A stretch of 64,000 nucleotides of DNA from Bacteroidota bacterium (GTDB lineage: Bacteria > Bacteroidota > Bacteroidia > Cytophagales > Cytophagaceae): assembly GCA_023458555.1 (NCBI GenBank), contig JAEWYS010000015.1:62001-126000 (forward strand), read 5' to 3'. Shown here in pieces: positions 53,201 through 62,790 of this stretch. The notes beneath the pieces are model-generated. The model was not told the origin of the DNA. It did not search any database and was given only the letters and a program-made list of their open reading frames with translations. The number at the start of each line of letters is the position of its first letter. Within the stretch, counting starts at the first letter, position 1. Both the position numbers and the translations under genes were made by a program.

Positions 53201-53504
53201 ACGCTTATGCCATTTGATAAAGAACTCCGGGAGAATCTTCTTTGTTAAAACCCGATTTGAAGAGATTCTGCAGAGTATGCTATCTTTTGTTGCTTTTAGC
53301 TGTAAGATAATTAGTTGCTTTTTTTATTCCTTTTTTAAGTTTTTATTATATAGTATTATTCTAAATAAATTTTTACAATATTAAGCGGCTTATTTGTAGG
53401 TGTTATTTGCTTTATGGATATTTTTTTCGTGAAAAAACTTGTCTATAAATTCAAAAAAATACAGATTTGTACGCAAAATATATTTAGAATAAATCTAAAC
53501 TATT
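53201..53504 (+). other. 304-base AT-rich intergenic region upstream of the heme locus
   Basis: No gene is seen. The region is very AT-rich and contains the candidate iron box at 53483-53499 directly before the first heme-locus gene. A weaker half-site (ATTCTAAAT) is at 53358-53366. Confidence 0.5.
53483..53499 (+). promoter_or_regulatory. Candidate Fur/iron-regulator box
   Basis: Inverted repeat TTTAGA-N5-TCTAAA, 5 bases before the ATG of the first gene of the putative heme locus. Its form is like AT-rich Fur-type palindromes. Its position means a bound repressor would block transcription or translation start. The regulator gene is not in the window. Confidence 0.45.
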
Positions 53505-54848
53505 ATGAAAAAAGTTTTACTCATTATAGGATTGCTGAGTGGAGGTGCAAACCTGTTTGCTCAGGAAGTTGAGAATACAGTTAGCGTAGGTGCCGGCTCT
53601 GCCAATCAGGTATGGTATAGCCTGGACAACGGAGAAATGGAAACAGCGCCGCTGAGTAGCTGGGATCTGGCGTTTGGTATACCGAAGGGTTCCAGGGGAC
53701 TCGGAAGTATTCATATCAACAATGTCAAAGGACTGGAATTATCGATATACCCCAACAGCACACGGGCGGGTTGGGACGATGTAAACATATCCGGTTTTGA
53801 TGCCTGGCCCAAATTATACAATCTGCCATATTCCTGGAGCCATGGCGCTTTTAATATAAGTGTTGATCCGAATAATGCAATGGATTATTCATGGGGGGTA
53901 TATTACATGGGACCTGATCAGAGTAGAAACCACCATGTAATTGGTGATTCTCTGTACATAATCAAATTTTCTGACGGAAGTTACAAAAAGTTGCTACTGG
54001 ATGATTATAACCCCTTAACATCAGAGTTTACATTTAAGTACGCAGAACTGGATGGTCAGAATGAGAAAGAAGTAAAGCTTGATTTTAAAGCATACGCTGA
54101 CAAAGGTTTTGTGTGTTATTCTATTGAGAATAATGAAGTAGCTGATGTAGCGCCCAAAGTAACCGAATGGGAATTATTATTTACTCAGTACGTAGAGCAG
54201 ATTGCAATGGGGCCAACCAATGTAGTTCCATATCCTGTCACAGGAGTATTATTGAACAGCGGGGTAAAGGTTGCGGCTGTGAATAATGTCGAAGATCCGG
54301 AAACCTACGAAGATTATGAGCAGCTGATTTTTACGGATACGATCAATAAAATCGGCTATAACTGGAAAACGTACGATATGAGTAATGGAATATATACCAT
54401 ATCAAAGACAGTATATTTTATACAGGTACCACGTCTGGATGCGAATGGCACTCAGGTTACCGATGCTGCCAATAATCCGGTCTATGATGTATGGAAGCTG
54501 AGATTTACGGGATTTGGCGGCGGAGCTAACGGAAATATAACGTTTGTGAGCGAAAAACTATCCGGCAGTATACTCGGAACGGATAAAGCGTTTGCAGAAC
54601 AAAATATACAGCTATATCCAAATCCTTCCAACGCAGGATATATAAATCTCGATTTTTCAGATTCAGGAGTTTATGGTCCGGCAACCATCTCGGTTTCCTC
54701 TCTGCAGGGTGAAAGACTTTTTGCGGCTGACTACAATCTTTCAGGCAGTCTGATGAAGCTGGAAACTTCTTCCCTCGAAAGAGGAATATATATTCTGAAC
54801 ATAGAAAATGCCGGTAATGTCTATACTCAGAAGATTGTCATTCAGTAA
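53505..54848 (+). CDS. HmuY-like haemophore candidate with T9SS sorting domain
   Basis: 447 residues. The signal peptide ends at about residue 19 (NLFAQ). The N-terminal half contains WDLAFGIPKG-type beta structure. The central part has HmuY features: WELLFTQYVEQ from W222, VTGVLLNSGVKVA and GYNWKTYD. The C-terminus (about 370-447) is a T9SS type A sorting domain starting at LYPNPS. HmuY proteins bind heme and pass it to a TonB receptor. Here the T9SS tail means delivery outside the cell, not a lipid anchor as in the later paralogue. It heads the locus behind a candidate iron box. Confidence 0.85.
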   Translation: MKKVLLIIGLLSGGANLFAQEVENTVSVGAGSANQVWYSLDNGEMETAPLSSWDLAFGIPKGSRGLGSIHINNVKGLELSIYPNSTRAGWDDVNISGFDAWPKLYNLPYSWSHGAFNISVDPNNAMDYSWGVYYMGPDQSRNHHVIGDSLYIIKFSDGSYKKLLLDDYNPLTSEFTFKYAELDGQNEKEVKLDFKAYADKGFVCYSIENNEVADVAPKVTEWELLFTQYVEQIAMGPTNVVPYPVTGVLLNSGVKVAAVNNVEDPETYEDYEQLIFTDTINKIGYNWKTYDMSNGIYTISKTVYFIQVPRLDANGTQVTDAANNPVYDVWKLRFTGFGGGANGNITFVSEKLSGSILGTDKAFAEQNIQLYPNPSNAGYINLDFSDSGVYGPATISVSSLQGERLFAADYNLSGSLMKLETSSLERGIYILNIENAGNVYTQKIVIQ

Positions 54849-54891
54849 TTAATTTATTCCCATACCTAATAGAAAATACACAGTTAGAAAA

Positions 54892-55857
54892 ATGAAAAAG
54901 CTGCTTTTTGTTATGCTGCTTGCCGGAATGACCGGCGGCAGCTTGTTTGCCCAGAAAAAATCTTCCAAAACAGTTGCTGCGGCCCCCCAGACTGAAAATG
55001 TCAAACTTCGTCAGGATAAGGAAGCTATTAAAGCCATGGCAGGTTGCTATAAGGTTACCTTCGAGTTTGCGGAAACATTTGCTCCGGATACTGCCTACAA
55101 ATACATGGACAGAAAATTTGACTGGGGAATTGAGTATGTTTTTGTAGTTGAGGAATCTGATAAAAAAGTAGGTCTGCAGCATTTGCTGGTGGTCAATGAT
55201 ACGTTTATCGTAAAGCACTGGAGACAGGACTGGTTGTATGAGAATACAGATCTTCTGATGTACAATAAAAACTATGAATGGAAAAAGAAAACCCTTTCAG
55301 CTGATGAGGCAAAAGGAACCTGGACCCAGAAAGTATATCAGGTAGATGACAGCCCGAGGTATGAAAGCTATGGTACATGGGTGCATGTAGACGGAAGACA
55401 TTTCTGGGAGGGAACAGGTGACGCGCCACTACCGCGAAGAGAAGCAACCAAGCCTCGTCTGGACTACAATGTTATGCGACGTCACAGCCATATCGAGATA
55501 TTCAGGGATGGTAACTGGATTCTGGAGCAGGACAACGAGAAAATTAATCGTACCGAGACAGGAGATAAGTTAATCTGCTGGGAAAAAGGCTTTGAAACAT
55601 TTACCAGAGGAGATTACAACTGTCAGCCGGCAATCGACTACTGGGCTAAAAACAATAAATACTGGGCTGATGTGCGTACAGTATGGAATGAAGTTTTTGC
55701 AGCCAATAACTCATTGAAGTTCCAGAGAAAAGTAGATGAAAAGATGTTGTTTGAACAACTCTTTAAGCTGGAAGGAGACATGTCTGCAAATTACAGCAGT
55801 AAGCAGGCTGTGCCTCTTATCCGCCAGACAATTGAAAAATACCTTGTAAAAGGATAA
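54892..55857 (+). CDS. DUF6607-like exported protein
   Basis: 321 residues, with a signal peptide ending near residue 21 (SLFAQ) and a mature part with repeated Trp/Asp/Tyr (for example KHWRQDWLYENTD and GTWVHVDGRHFWEG). It resembles the family annotated DUF6607, members of which often lie beside TonB receptors and HmuY-like genes; I cannot confirm this without a search. The gene is 43 bases after the T9SS HmuY gene, and an imperfect hairpin follows it. It might bind or process heme in the periplasm. Function unknown. Confidence 0.8.
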   Translation: MKKLLFVMLLAGMTGGSLFAQKKSSKTVAAAPQTENVKLRQDKEAIKAMAGCYKVTFEFAETFAPDTAYKYMDRKFDWGIEYVFVVEESDKKVGLQHLLVVNDTFIVKHWRQDWLYENTDLLMYNKNYEWKKKTLSADEAKGTWTQKVYQVDDSPRYESYGTWVHVDGRHFWEGTGDAPLPRREATKPRLDYNVMRRHSHIEIFRDGNWILEQDNEKINRTETGDKLICWEKGFETFTRGDYNCQPAIDYWAKNNKYWADVRTVWNEVFAANNSLKFQRKVDEKMLFEQLFKLEGDMSANYSSKQAVPLIRQTIEKYLVKG

Positions 55858-55878
55858 GGTTTTTATTAGGTGTGTTTT

Positions 55879-55908
55879 ACTGCGGCAGGCGGGTAGGCCT
55901 GCTGCAGT
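55879..55908 (+). terminator. Hairpin between DUF6607-like gene and receptor
   Basis: A 12-bp stem with one mismatch (ACTGCGGCAGGC with GCCTGCTGCAGT), not followed by a T run. It may attenuate transcription or stabilise mRNA between the two genes. Confidence 0.4.
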
Positions 55909-55980
55909 TCCTTTAAATCCGATTGCTTTTCTTCCGGCTACCAGTATTTATCCATAATCCGGCTTCTCGGGATACAGATC

Positions 55981-58257
55981 ATGTCAATACATTCAACAAT
56001 TTTCAACTATCCGTTGCTGGTATTGCTATGCCTGATTTGTTTTTCAGGATATAGCCAGCTGATTACCATAAAGAGCAAAACCGATCAGGCAGCTCTGGGG
56101 TATGCCCATGTACAGATCAGAAGCTTAAAAAAAACGGATTTTACAAAAGACTTCAGCACAAACGAAACAGGTATTCTGGACCTGAGTGCTTATCTTACCG
56201 AAGATTTATTCCCGTTTCAGATTAGAATAATGGCTATGGGGTATCTGTCTCTGAAAGATACGCTGCATGACAGAGCGCCTCTTACTTTTTTCCTTACGCT
56301 TGATCCTATTGCCATGACACCGGTGGTGCTTACAGGACAGTATAAGGAAACATCAATCAGTGAGGCTGTGCACAAGGTATCAGTTATTGATCGTAAAACC
56401 ATGGACCGCATGGGGGCTGTCAACCTCAGAGATGTGCTTAACAATAGCCTTAACATCCGTCTGGGACAGGATAATATCTTGGGTAGTAACATGCAGATGC
56501 AGGGAATAGGTGGAGAAAATGTAAAATTTCTGATCGATGGTGTTCCGGTTATCGGCAGGCATGACGGAAATATTGATTTGACGCAGCTCAATCTTAATGA
56601 TGTTGAGCGGATCGAGATTATAGAGGGACCTATGGCTGTAAATTTTGGTACAAATGCGCTGGCAGGCGTTATCAATATTATTACCAAAAAAGATCAGAAA
56701 AAGTCTCTGGAGCTGGTTTCTGATACCTACTATGAAAGCAACGGAGCTTATAATCAGTCCGTCAGGGGAGGAGTAAAAGAGAAAAGACTTTTTGTCTCCG
56801 GAACAGTCGCCCGCAATTTCTTTGATGGCTGGAATCCCGGTGATCCCGATTTTCAGCTGCCCAAAAGAACACTTGCAGATCATACCAGAAATAAACAATG
56901 GAAACCCAAAGAGCAGTGGACGACAGGGGTAAAGGTCGGTTATGCAATCAAAGAATCAAAAATTAACTATGCTTTCGATTATTTTGATGAGTTCATTCTG
57001 AACAGAGGCGAACCAAGGGGCTCATACAAAGAGACAGCTTTTGATGATACATACAGGAGCCGGAGGCACAATCACTCCATTACATACTTTTCACCGGTGG
57101 GCAAAAACAGAAGTATCAATCTCATTGTAGCCAGAAATCATTACAACAGAGCCAAAAATACATATTTAAAAGATTTGACAACCCTCGGACAAATACCGAC
57201 GGGAGATGCGGATGATCATGATACGACCAATATTGTGGCCTGGCTGGCCCGGGGTACTTTTGCCAGCTTCGGAGATTCTGCCGGTGTTCAGTTTGACGCG
57301 GGGTACGATATTAATTACGAAAGGTTTAAGGGTTTGAGAATAGAAGGAAGTGAGCAGGCGCTTACAGATGCCGCAGTATTTTCAAGTCTTCAATATAAGC
57401 CGCTACATGCATTGACTATCAGACCCGGATTAAGACTCGGATATAACTCAGCCTTTAAAAGTCCGCTTATTCCTTCTTTGAATATTCATTACAGATTGTC
57501 TGATATTGTTTTCCGGGCTTCTTATGCCAGGGGTTTTCGTGCACCGGGACTTAAGGAACTATACCTGGACTTTGTTGATATCAATCATAATATTAAAGGA
57601 AATCCGAAGCTTGATGCGGAATATTCCCACAATTTTCAACTTGGAACTCAGCTGAGACCAGGAAACTGGAAACTGAAAAATATAGGTCTCGATGGTTCTG
57701 TGTTTTACAATGCGATTTCTAATATGATCCAACTTTCTCCATTAGAGGGTACAGAGTTTACTTATATCAATATCGGTACTTTCAGAACACACGGGCTTAA
57801 TCTGAACGGAGAGTGGCGGCATGCCAATATTGCTGTCACGGCAGGCGGATCGCTGATTGGCAGGCTGAACAAGTTAAGCGCAAGCAACACTGATCTGCCT
57901 CAGTATACTTATGCTCCGGAATGGAGACTAAGTTTTGTCTGGTCCTTTAGAAAAATCGGAGATCTGAGTGTTTTTTACAAATATAATGGAAGAATTCCAT
58001 CGTACACGGAGGATGAAGACGGAAACATACAACAAACGGAGCTGGCTGATTACAGTATGGCAGATGTCAGCTTTACAAGGCAGTTTATGCAGAAAAGAAT
58101 TGCTCTTACCCTGGGATCCAAAAATCTGTTTAACATCCAGCGTGTTAATGCAACCTCCGTCAACTCAACAGCACATTCCATAGCATCCGGTAGCGTTCCG
58201 GTAGGAATGGGAAGAACCTGGTTTGCGCGCTTATCTGTCAATGTAAATAAAAGATGA
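55981..58257 (+). CDS. TonB-dependent outer-membrane receptor, heme-type candidate
   Basis: 758 residues. Signal peptide about 1-26 (SGYSQ), then a carboxypeptidase-regulatory-like beta domain (about 29-105), a plug (about 125-235; GGENVKFLIDGVPV) and a barrel to the C-terminus, which ends VNVNKR. A FRAP box is at 519-522 (GFRAPGLKELY) and an NPKL box at 541-544, with His536 between them. This FRAP/His/NPxL pattern is known for heme receptors such as HmuR, though FRAP boxes also occur more widely. It sits in a run with two HmuY-like proteins. The next gene starts within 3 bases of its stop. Confidence 0.9.
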   Translation: MSIHSTIFNYPLLVLLCLICFSGYSQLITIKSKTDQAALGYAHVQIRSLKKTDFTKDFSTNETGILDLSAYLTEDLFPFQIRIMAMGYLSLKDTLHDRAPLTFFLTLDPIAMTPVVLTGQYKETSISEAVHKVSVIDRKTMDRMGAVNLRDVLNNSLNIRLGQDNILGSNMQMQGIGGENVKFLIDGVPVIGRHDGNIDLTQLNLNDVERIEIIEGPMAVNFGTNALAGVINIITKKDQKKSLELVSDTYYESNGAYNQSVRGGVKEKRLFVSGTVARNFFDGWNPGDPDFQLPKRTLADHTRNKQWKPKEQWTTGVKVGYAIKESKINYAFDYFDEFILNRGEPRGSYKETAFDDTYRSRRHNHSITYFSPVGKNRSINLIVARNHYNRAKNTYLKDLTTLGQIPTGDADDHDTTNIVAWLARGTFASFGDSAGVQFDAGYDINYERFKGLRIEGSEQALTDAAVFSSLQYKPLHALTIRPGLRLGYNSAFKSPLIPSLNIHYRLSDIVFRASYARGFRAPGLKELYLDFVDINHNIKGNPKLDAEYSHNFQLGTQLRPGNWKLKNIGLDGSVFYNAISNMIQLSPLEGTEFTYINIGTFRTHGLNLNGEWRHANIAVTAGGSLIGRLNKLSASNTDLPQYTYAPEWRLSFVWSFRKIGDLSVFYKYNGRIPSYTEDEDGNIQQTELADYSMADVSFTRQFMQKRIALTLGSKNLFNIQRVNATSVNSTAHSIASGSVPVGMGRTWFARLSVNVNKR

Positions 58258-59222
58258 AACATTATATACTAATCTTTGCAATCATTTTAGGATTGACGGG
58301 CTGTTTCAGGGAGGAATTACCGGTTCCGGCACATGAGCCCGGTGATGTGCAGGAGGGTACCGTCAGTCTTGGAGATAATTATCAGTATCAGATTTTTCTT
58401 GATCTGGAAACAAACTCTGAGATAACCAGAAACATGAAAACAGACTGGCTGCTTGCTTTGGAAGCTTCCGAAGAAGGCTCATATGTAAAGCTTAACAGTT
58501 CCCTCATGATTGCTGCCTGGAATACAGGACAAACCAACTTTGCAGCGGTTACAAATGCCGCTGGTTTTGAAGCAGGTAAAGTCTGGGACGTTCCTTCCGG
58601 CAATCCGGATAGTTTAGCGCTTGCGGACTGGAAAAAAGGTACGGTCTATGTGATAGACCGTGGTTATGATGAGCGAGGTAATAATCTTGGTTATTTGAAA
58701 TTACAGTATATGGAAGCTACTTCTTCGGAATACAGAATTCGTTTGGGAAATCTTTCAGCCACAGAAGGAGCTGAGGTTGTTATTCTTAAAAACCCTTTGT
58801 ACAATTATATCCATATTGATCATCTGGGCAATACTGTTCCTGTAGAGCCTGCTAGAAATCAGTGGGATCTGGCATTTACACAATATACGCATCTTTTTAC
58901 CGACATGACTCCGATGATGCCTTATCTGGTAGCAGGATGCCTTATTAACAGTTATAATACCTGGGTAACCAGGATTACAGATATGGCTTTTGAGGATATC
59001 GAATATGAAGATGTGCTGAATCTTGAAATGAGCAATGCAGCAGATATTATTGGCTATGACTGGAAAGTTTACAGTTTTGATACAGGTTCTTATGAGGTCT
59101 ATCCGCAGGTCATATACATTATTAAAAGCCATACAGGATTCTATTACAAATTTCATTTTACAGATTTTTATAATTCAAAAGGTATCAAAGGAAATCCGGC
59201 CTGGGAGCTTCAGAAGCTCTGA
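58254..59222 (+). CDS. HmuY-like lipoprotein
   Basis: 322 residues. The lipobox LTGC has its lipid cysteine at residue 17. The beta-rich body carries the HmuY features WDLAFTQYTHLF (from W204), YLVAGCLIN and GYDWKVYSFD near the C-terminus. It lacks a T9SS tail, so it should stay membrane-bound, probably facing outward. Its start codon overlaps the receptor end by 4 bases, so receptor and lipoprotein are made together. Confidence 0.85.
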   Translation: MKHYILIFAIILGLTGCFREELPVPAHEPGDVQEGTVSLGDNYQYQIFLDLETNSEITRNMKTDWLLALEASEEGSYVKLNSSLMIAAWNTGQTNFAAVTNAAGFEAGKVWDVPSGNPDSLALADWKKGTVYVIDRGYDERGNNLGYLKLQYMEATSSEYRIRLGNLSATEGAEVVILKNPLYNYIHIDHLGNTVPVEPARNQWDLAFTQYTHLFTDMTPMMPYLVAGCLINSYNTWVTRITDMAFEDIEYEDVLNLEMSNAADIIGYDWKVYSFDTGSYEVYPQVIYIIKSHTGFYYKFHFTDFYNSKGIKGNPAWELQKL

Positions 59223-59301
59223 TTATCGGACATATATTTGCACTGTTTAAGAACTCATTTTATTTTCATGGGTTAGCTAAACAGAGAGTGGTCGGATTGA
59301 A

Positions 59302-60624
59302 ATGAAAAACCCTGATACCCATGATAATCAATATTTGCAGGAAGCTTCCGAGGTACAAAATGGCGGCGCTGTCAGATGGGTAAGAAAAATATCGGGAGCT
59401 TTTCCGGCATTTCAGAGCAGAAATTATAAATTGTATTTTTCCGGGCAGCTTGTTTCACTGATCGGTACCTGGCTGCAGATCGTCGCTCAGGGATGGCTTA
59501 TTCTTCAGCTTACCAGTTCTGTCTTCCTTATCGGTCTGATTACAGCGTTAAGTACTTTACCCACTCTCTTATTTACCCTCTTTGGCGGGCTTATCGTAGA
59601 TCGTTTTTCCAAGAAGAAAATACTGCTTTATACGCAAAGCGCAGCCATGATTCTTGCGTTCCTGCTTGGAGTATTCACATTAACCGGTCTGGTTACTATC
59701 TGGCTGATCGGATTGATGGCCTTCCTGCTTGGTATGGTAATGGCTGTGGATGCTCCGGCCCGGCAGGCTTTTGTGGCAGAGCTGGTCAATAAGGAACAGC
59801 TCTCGTCTGCTATTGCTCTTAACTCCGGTACATTCAATGCCGCAAGAGTGATAGGACCCGGTATTGCCGGATTATTGATCGGAATGATAGGAATAGGCGG
59901 CGCTTTTATTGTCAATGGTCTGAGTTTTATAGGAGTTTTGATTGCTTTGCGATTACTTCATCTGGAAGATAAGCTGGCAGAATATCGTCCTATGGGAGCC
60001 CTGAAAGCTATAGGGGAAGGCATCCGATACTCAGCCGGCCATCCTGTAATCAGTATGTTTCTTGTAATGGCAGGCTTGATATCTATTTTTGGCTGGTCCT
60101 TTACTACCGTAATCCCTTTGCTTGCCAAAAACAAATTTCATCTGGATGCAACAGGGTTGGGGTACTTGTACTCTTCGATCGGGCTGGGTTCTTTGAGTGC
60201 AGCCATACTGGTCGGAACATTTTCATCCAGGATCAAGCCGGTATTGTATATAGCAGGCGGTAGCTGTGTTTTCAGTATTAGTATTGTACTTTTTACTTTT
60301 ACCGGCAATAGCAGCATTGCCATGTTTCTTCTGTTCTTTTCAGGGTTTGGTCTGCTCTCTCAGGCTGCGACTATCAATACGACCATACAGACTATGGTCC
60401 GTCCCGAATTCCGGGGGAGAGTTATGAGTCTCTATGTGCTGATGTTTCTGGGAATGACGCCGATTGGCAATCTCCAGGTTGGCTGGGTGTCAGAGCATCT
60501 TGGGGTGGCATTTGCGATTCGTCTTGGAGCAATAGCAGTTATGGTGATGGGAATACTGCTTATGCTTTTCAGACCCAGAATTTTAAAGGCATATCATACC
60601 TATGTCCGCTCTCAGGCCGGATAG
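59302..60624 (+). CDS. MFS transporter (EntS-like group)
   Basis: 440 residues with about 12 TM helices and the motif GGLIVDRFSKKK between TM2 and TM3. Layout and wording match the MFS_3 group that includes enterobactin exporter EntS. A TATATTTG box occurs at 59233-59240. The position after the heme genes suggests export of a small metallophore or a toxic product, but MFS_3 members are broad. Whether it shares the heme transcript is uncertain: the gap is 79 bases. Confidence 0.9.
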   Translation: MKNPDTHDNQYLQEASEVQNGGAVRWVRKISGAFPAFQSRNYKLYFSGQLVSLIGTWLQIVAQGWLILQLTSSVFLIGLITALSTLPTLLFTLFGGLIVDRFSKKKILLYTQSAAMILAFLLGVFTLTGLVTIWLIGLMAFLLGMVMAVDAPARQAFVAELVNKEQLSSAIALNSGTFNAARVIGPGIAGLLIGMIGIGGAFIVNGLSFIGVLIALRLLHLEDKLAEYRPMGALKAIGEGIRYSAGHPVISMFLVMAGLISIFGWSFTTVIPLLAKNKFHLDATGLGYLYSSIGLGSLSAAILVGTFSSRIKPVLYIAGGSCVFSISIVLFTFTGNSSIAMFLLFFSGFGLLSQAATINTTIQTMVRPEFRGRVMSLYVLMFLGMTPIGNLQVGWVSEHLGVAFAIRLGAIAVMVMGILLMLFRPRILKAYHTYVRSQAG

Positions 60625-60648
60625 AAAAGAAATACTATATTTGTTTTC

Positions 60649-61638
60649 ATGAATTTAATACAGTTTGGCAGTACCCCTTTGCAGGTTACAAGGATAGGTT
60701 TGGGTCTGGCTGCTCTCGGGAGACCAGGATACATCAATCTTGGTCATGGCCAGGATCTGCGCAACAGGACAGATAAAGAGGCCATGTTTGAGCATGCGCA
60801 GGATGTCCTTGATTTCGCCTATAGAAAAGGAATACGATATTTTGATACAGCGAGAAGTTATGGAAAGGCAGAAGAGTTTCTTGCAGGATGGAAAGGCTAT
60901 AAAGAGTATGATGATATAGTCATCGGATCGAAATGGGGATATATTTATACGGCTGACTGGCAGATAGATGTAGAAAAGCATGAAGTAAAAGAGCATAGTC
61001 TTAAAAATCTTGAACGTCAATGGCCGGAATCACAGAAATGGATTGGAAAGAAGCTGGCAATTTATCATATTCATTCGGCCACTCCGGATAGCGGAGTTCT
61101 TGATTCAGAGGAGGTGCTGGACAAGCTTTGGGAGCTGAAAAAAACAGGTATCGTAATAGGGCTTTCATTAAGCGGTACAGCTCAGTCTGAGACACTTGAG
61201 AAAGCGATGAGTATAAGTAGGGACAGGCAGATGCTGTTTGGTTCAGTACAGGCAACCTGGAATATCCTGGAGCAATCTGCTACAGAAGGTCTTTTAAATG
61301 CAGCCAGAGCCGGTATAGGCATCATAATTAAAGAAGCTCTGGCTAATGGCCGCCTGACAGAAAGAAACAATAATCCTGGTTTTCTGGAAAAACAGATTCT
61401 GTTAAGCCGGATAGCTGAAAAATATCAGGTAAGCATCGATGCCCTGTGTATGGCGTATGTTTTAAATCATCCCTGGACTCATATCGTACTGAGCGGGGCT
61501 TCAAATGTAGAACAGCTGGAGTCAAACATAAAAGCAATTGAAATGCATATAACTCCGGATGATATGCAAATACTGTCCGGATTAAAGGAGCCGCGTGAAA
61601 CTTATTGGAAAGATCGGGCTGCTTTGGACTGGAATTAA
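60649..61638 (+). CDS. Aldo/keto reductase
   Basis: 329 residues, a TIM-barrel oxidoreductase. The catalytic acid pattern YFDTARSYGKAE (Asp and Tyr) and the later Lys in VIGSKWGY are present, as is the IYHIHS strand. NADPH is the likely cofactor from the C-terminal segment, but the usual strong signature is weak. It follows the MFS gene by 24 bases. Substrate unknown. Confidence 0.9.
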   Translation: MNLIQFGSTPLQVTRIGLGLAALGRPGYINLGHGQDLRNRTDKEAMFEHAQDVLDFAYRKGIRYFDTARSYGKAEEFLAGWKGYKEYDDIVIGSKWGYIYTADWQIDVEKHEVKEHSLKNLERQWPESQKWIGKKLAIYHIHSATPDSGVLDSEEVLDKLWELKKTGIVIGLSLSGTAQSETLEKAMSISRDRQMLFGSVQATWNILEQSATEGLLNAARAGIGIIIKEALANGRLTERNNNPGFLEKQILLSRIAEKYQVSIDALCMAYVLNHPWTHIVLSGASNVEQLESNIKAIEMHITPDDMQILSGLKEPRETYWKDRAALDWN

Positions 61639-61770
61639 TGCTATAGGATTAATTCTATACAAAGAGGGCTTGGAGAATTATAGTTCCCTGCTGCGATCCC
61701 TGAGGCTTTATACAATAATATAAGGCATTTATTAAGTGTTCATTTAATATTATGATACTTAACTAATACA

Positions 61771-61805
61771 AAGAGACTGTCTGATCTGATTCAGCACAGT
61801 CTCTT
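61771..61805. terminator. Bidirectional hairpin between aldo/keto reductase and OMP gene
   Basis: AAGAGACTGT (61771-61780) pairs with ACAGTCTCTT (61796-61805). Flanking T-rich bases on both strands would let it stop either gene. Confidence 0.65.
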
Positions 61806-61841
61806 ATTGTTTGTGTTAAAGCAAAAGGGAATAGTTATTTA

Positions 61842-62525
61842 TTAAAATTTCAGACCGACAAATACTCGTGGGTTAAAATAGTTTGCTTTGTAATCCCAGT
61901 CAATTTCAATATCCTCATCAGACGATGAACCGGTTCTTACATGGTGAAGTCTACCGAAGTGGGCTTCAAAGCCAAGTGTTATTACCTTTAATCTGAATTT
62001 TACGCCAGGGGTAAATGCCACTCCGGACATGGCATAACCGTGTCTCTCATCAAGGTCTCTAAGACGGTTGGTCCCCAGGTACAATGTCGGAGTAACATTG
62101 ACAAAAATGTCCAACGCTACAGTATTGGTAGCAAAGGTTGCCATGGGGCCGAATTTTAATAAGCTCAGATAAAGAGAGGATGTCCTGGAGTTAATATCGC
62201 CAAGCAGCGTGTGATTGATTTTGTTTGATTTTACACTAAATCCGGCAGTAAGCCAGCTTACATTCATACCAAATCCGAATCGTTCTCCTTTGTGAAACAT
62301 CCACTGGTTTCCGATTTCCAGAGAAGGCTGCAAACCAAGCGAGACTGTATTTCCGGATCCGACTACTTTGTATGTTGGTACACCAAGACCAAGATGCAGA
62401 TAGAAGCCGCCTTGTACCATATCTTTTTCTTTTACTGCGGAGAAAGTTTCAGTTTTATCTCCATTGGCCAGGACGGTCAGAGCTGAAAACAAGGCAAGTA
62501 CAATTGTAAAAGTTTTTTTCATCAT
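61842..62525 (-). CDS. Small outer-membrane beta-barrel protein
   Basis: 227 residues. The signal peptide (about 1-20) is followed by alternating beta strands and a C-terminal KF. It starts with a double Met; either may be used. No plug or enzyme domain is seen. The size suits an eight-stranded barrel. It stands alone, convergent with the aldo/keto reductase. Function unknown. Confidence 0.7.
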   Translation of the reverse strand: MMKKTFTIVLALFSALTVLANGDKTETFSAVKEKDMVQGGFYLHLGLGVPTYKVVGSGNTVSLGLQPSLEIGNQWMFHKGERFGFGMNVSWLTAGFSVKSNKINHTLLGDINSRTSSLYLSLLKFGPMATFATNTVALDIFVNVTPTLYLGTNRLRDLDERHGYAMSGVAFTPGVKFRLKVITLGFEAHFGRLHHVRTGSSSDEDIEIDWDYKANYFNPRVFVGLKF

Positions 62526-62790
62526 TGTATGTAATTAAGTATTTGATAAATAAAGTTTACTTTTTGGAGTAAAAGGTTATATAGTTATAAAGCTTATTGA
62601 TAAAAAGTTTTATTTTATATTTAGTATTACCGGCAACAACGTTTTTTGTTTATGGGCAAGGTTGTCAAAATCTGAAGGAAAATAGCAGATAAGGGTGGAC
62701 AGAAACAGAAGATGAGTCTAAACCGGCAGCTATTTTGGTCTTGTTTTTGTGTTGAAAAAGTATAGTATAACACCATAAAAAATAAATCCT

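Noticed and set aside
53358..53366. A possible second iron-box half-site (ATTCTAAAT) upstream of the heme locus
   Set aside because: The opposite half matches only four of six bases, so it is not a palindrome I can support.
60636..60643. A TATATTTG box five bases before the aldo/keto reductase
   Set aside because: No -33 element at normal spacing and the gene is only 24 bases behind the MFS gene, so read-through is simpler.
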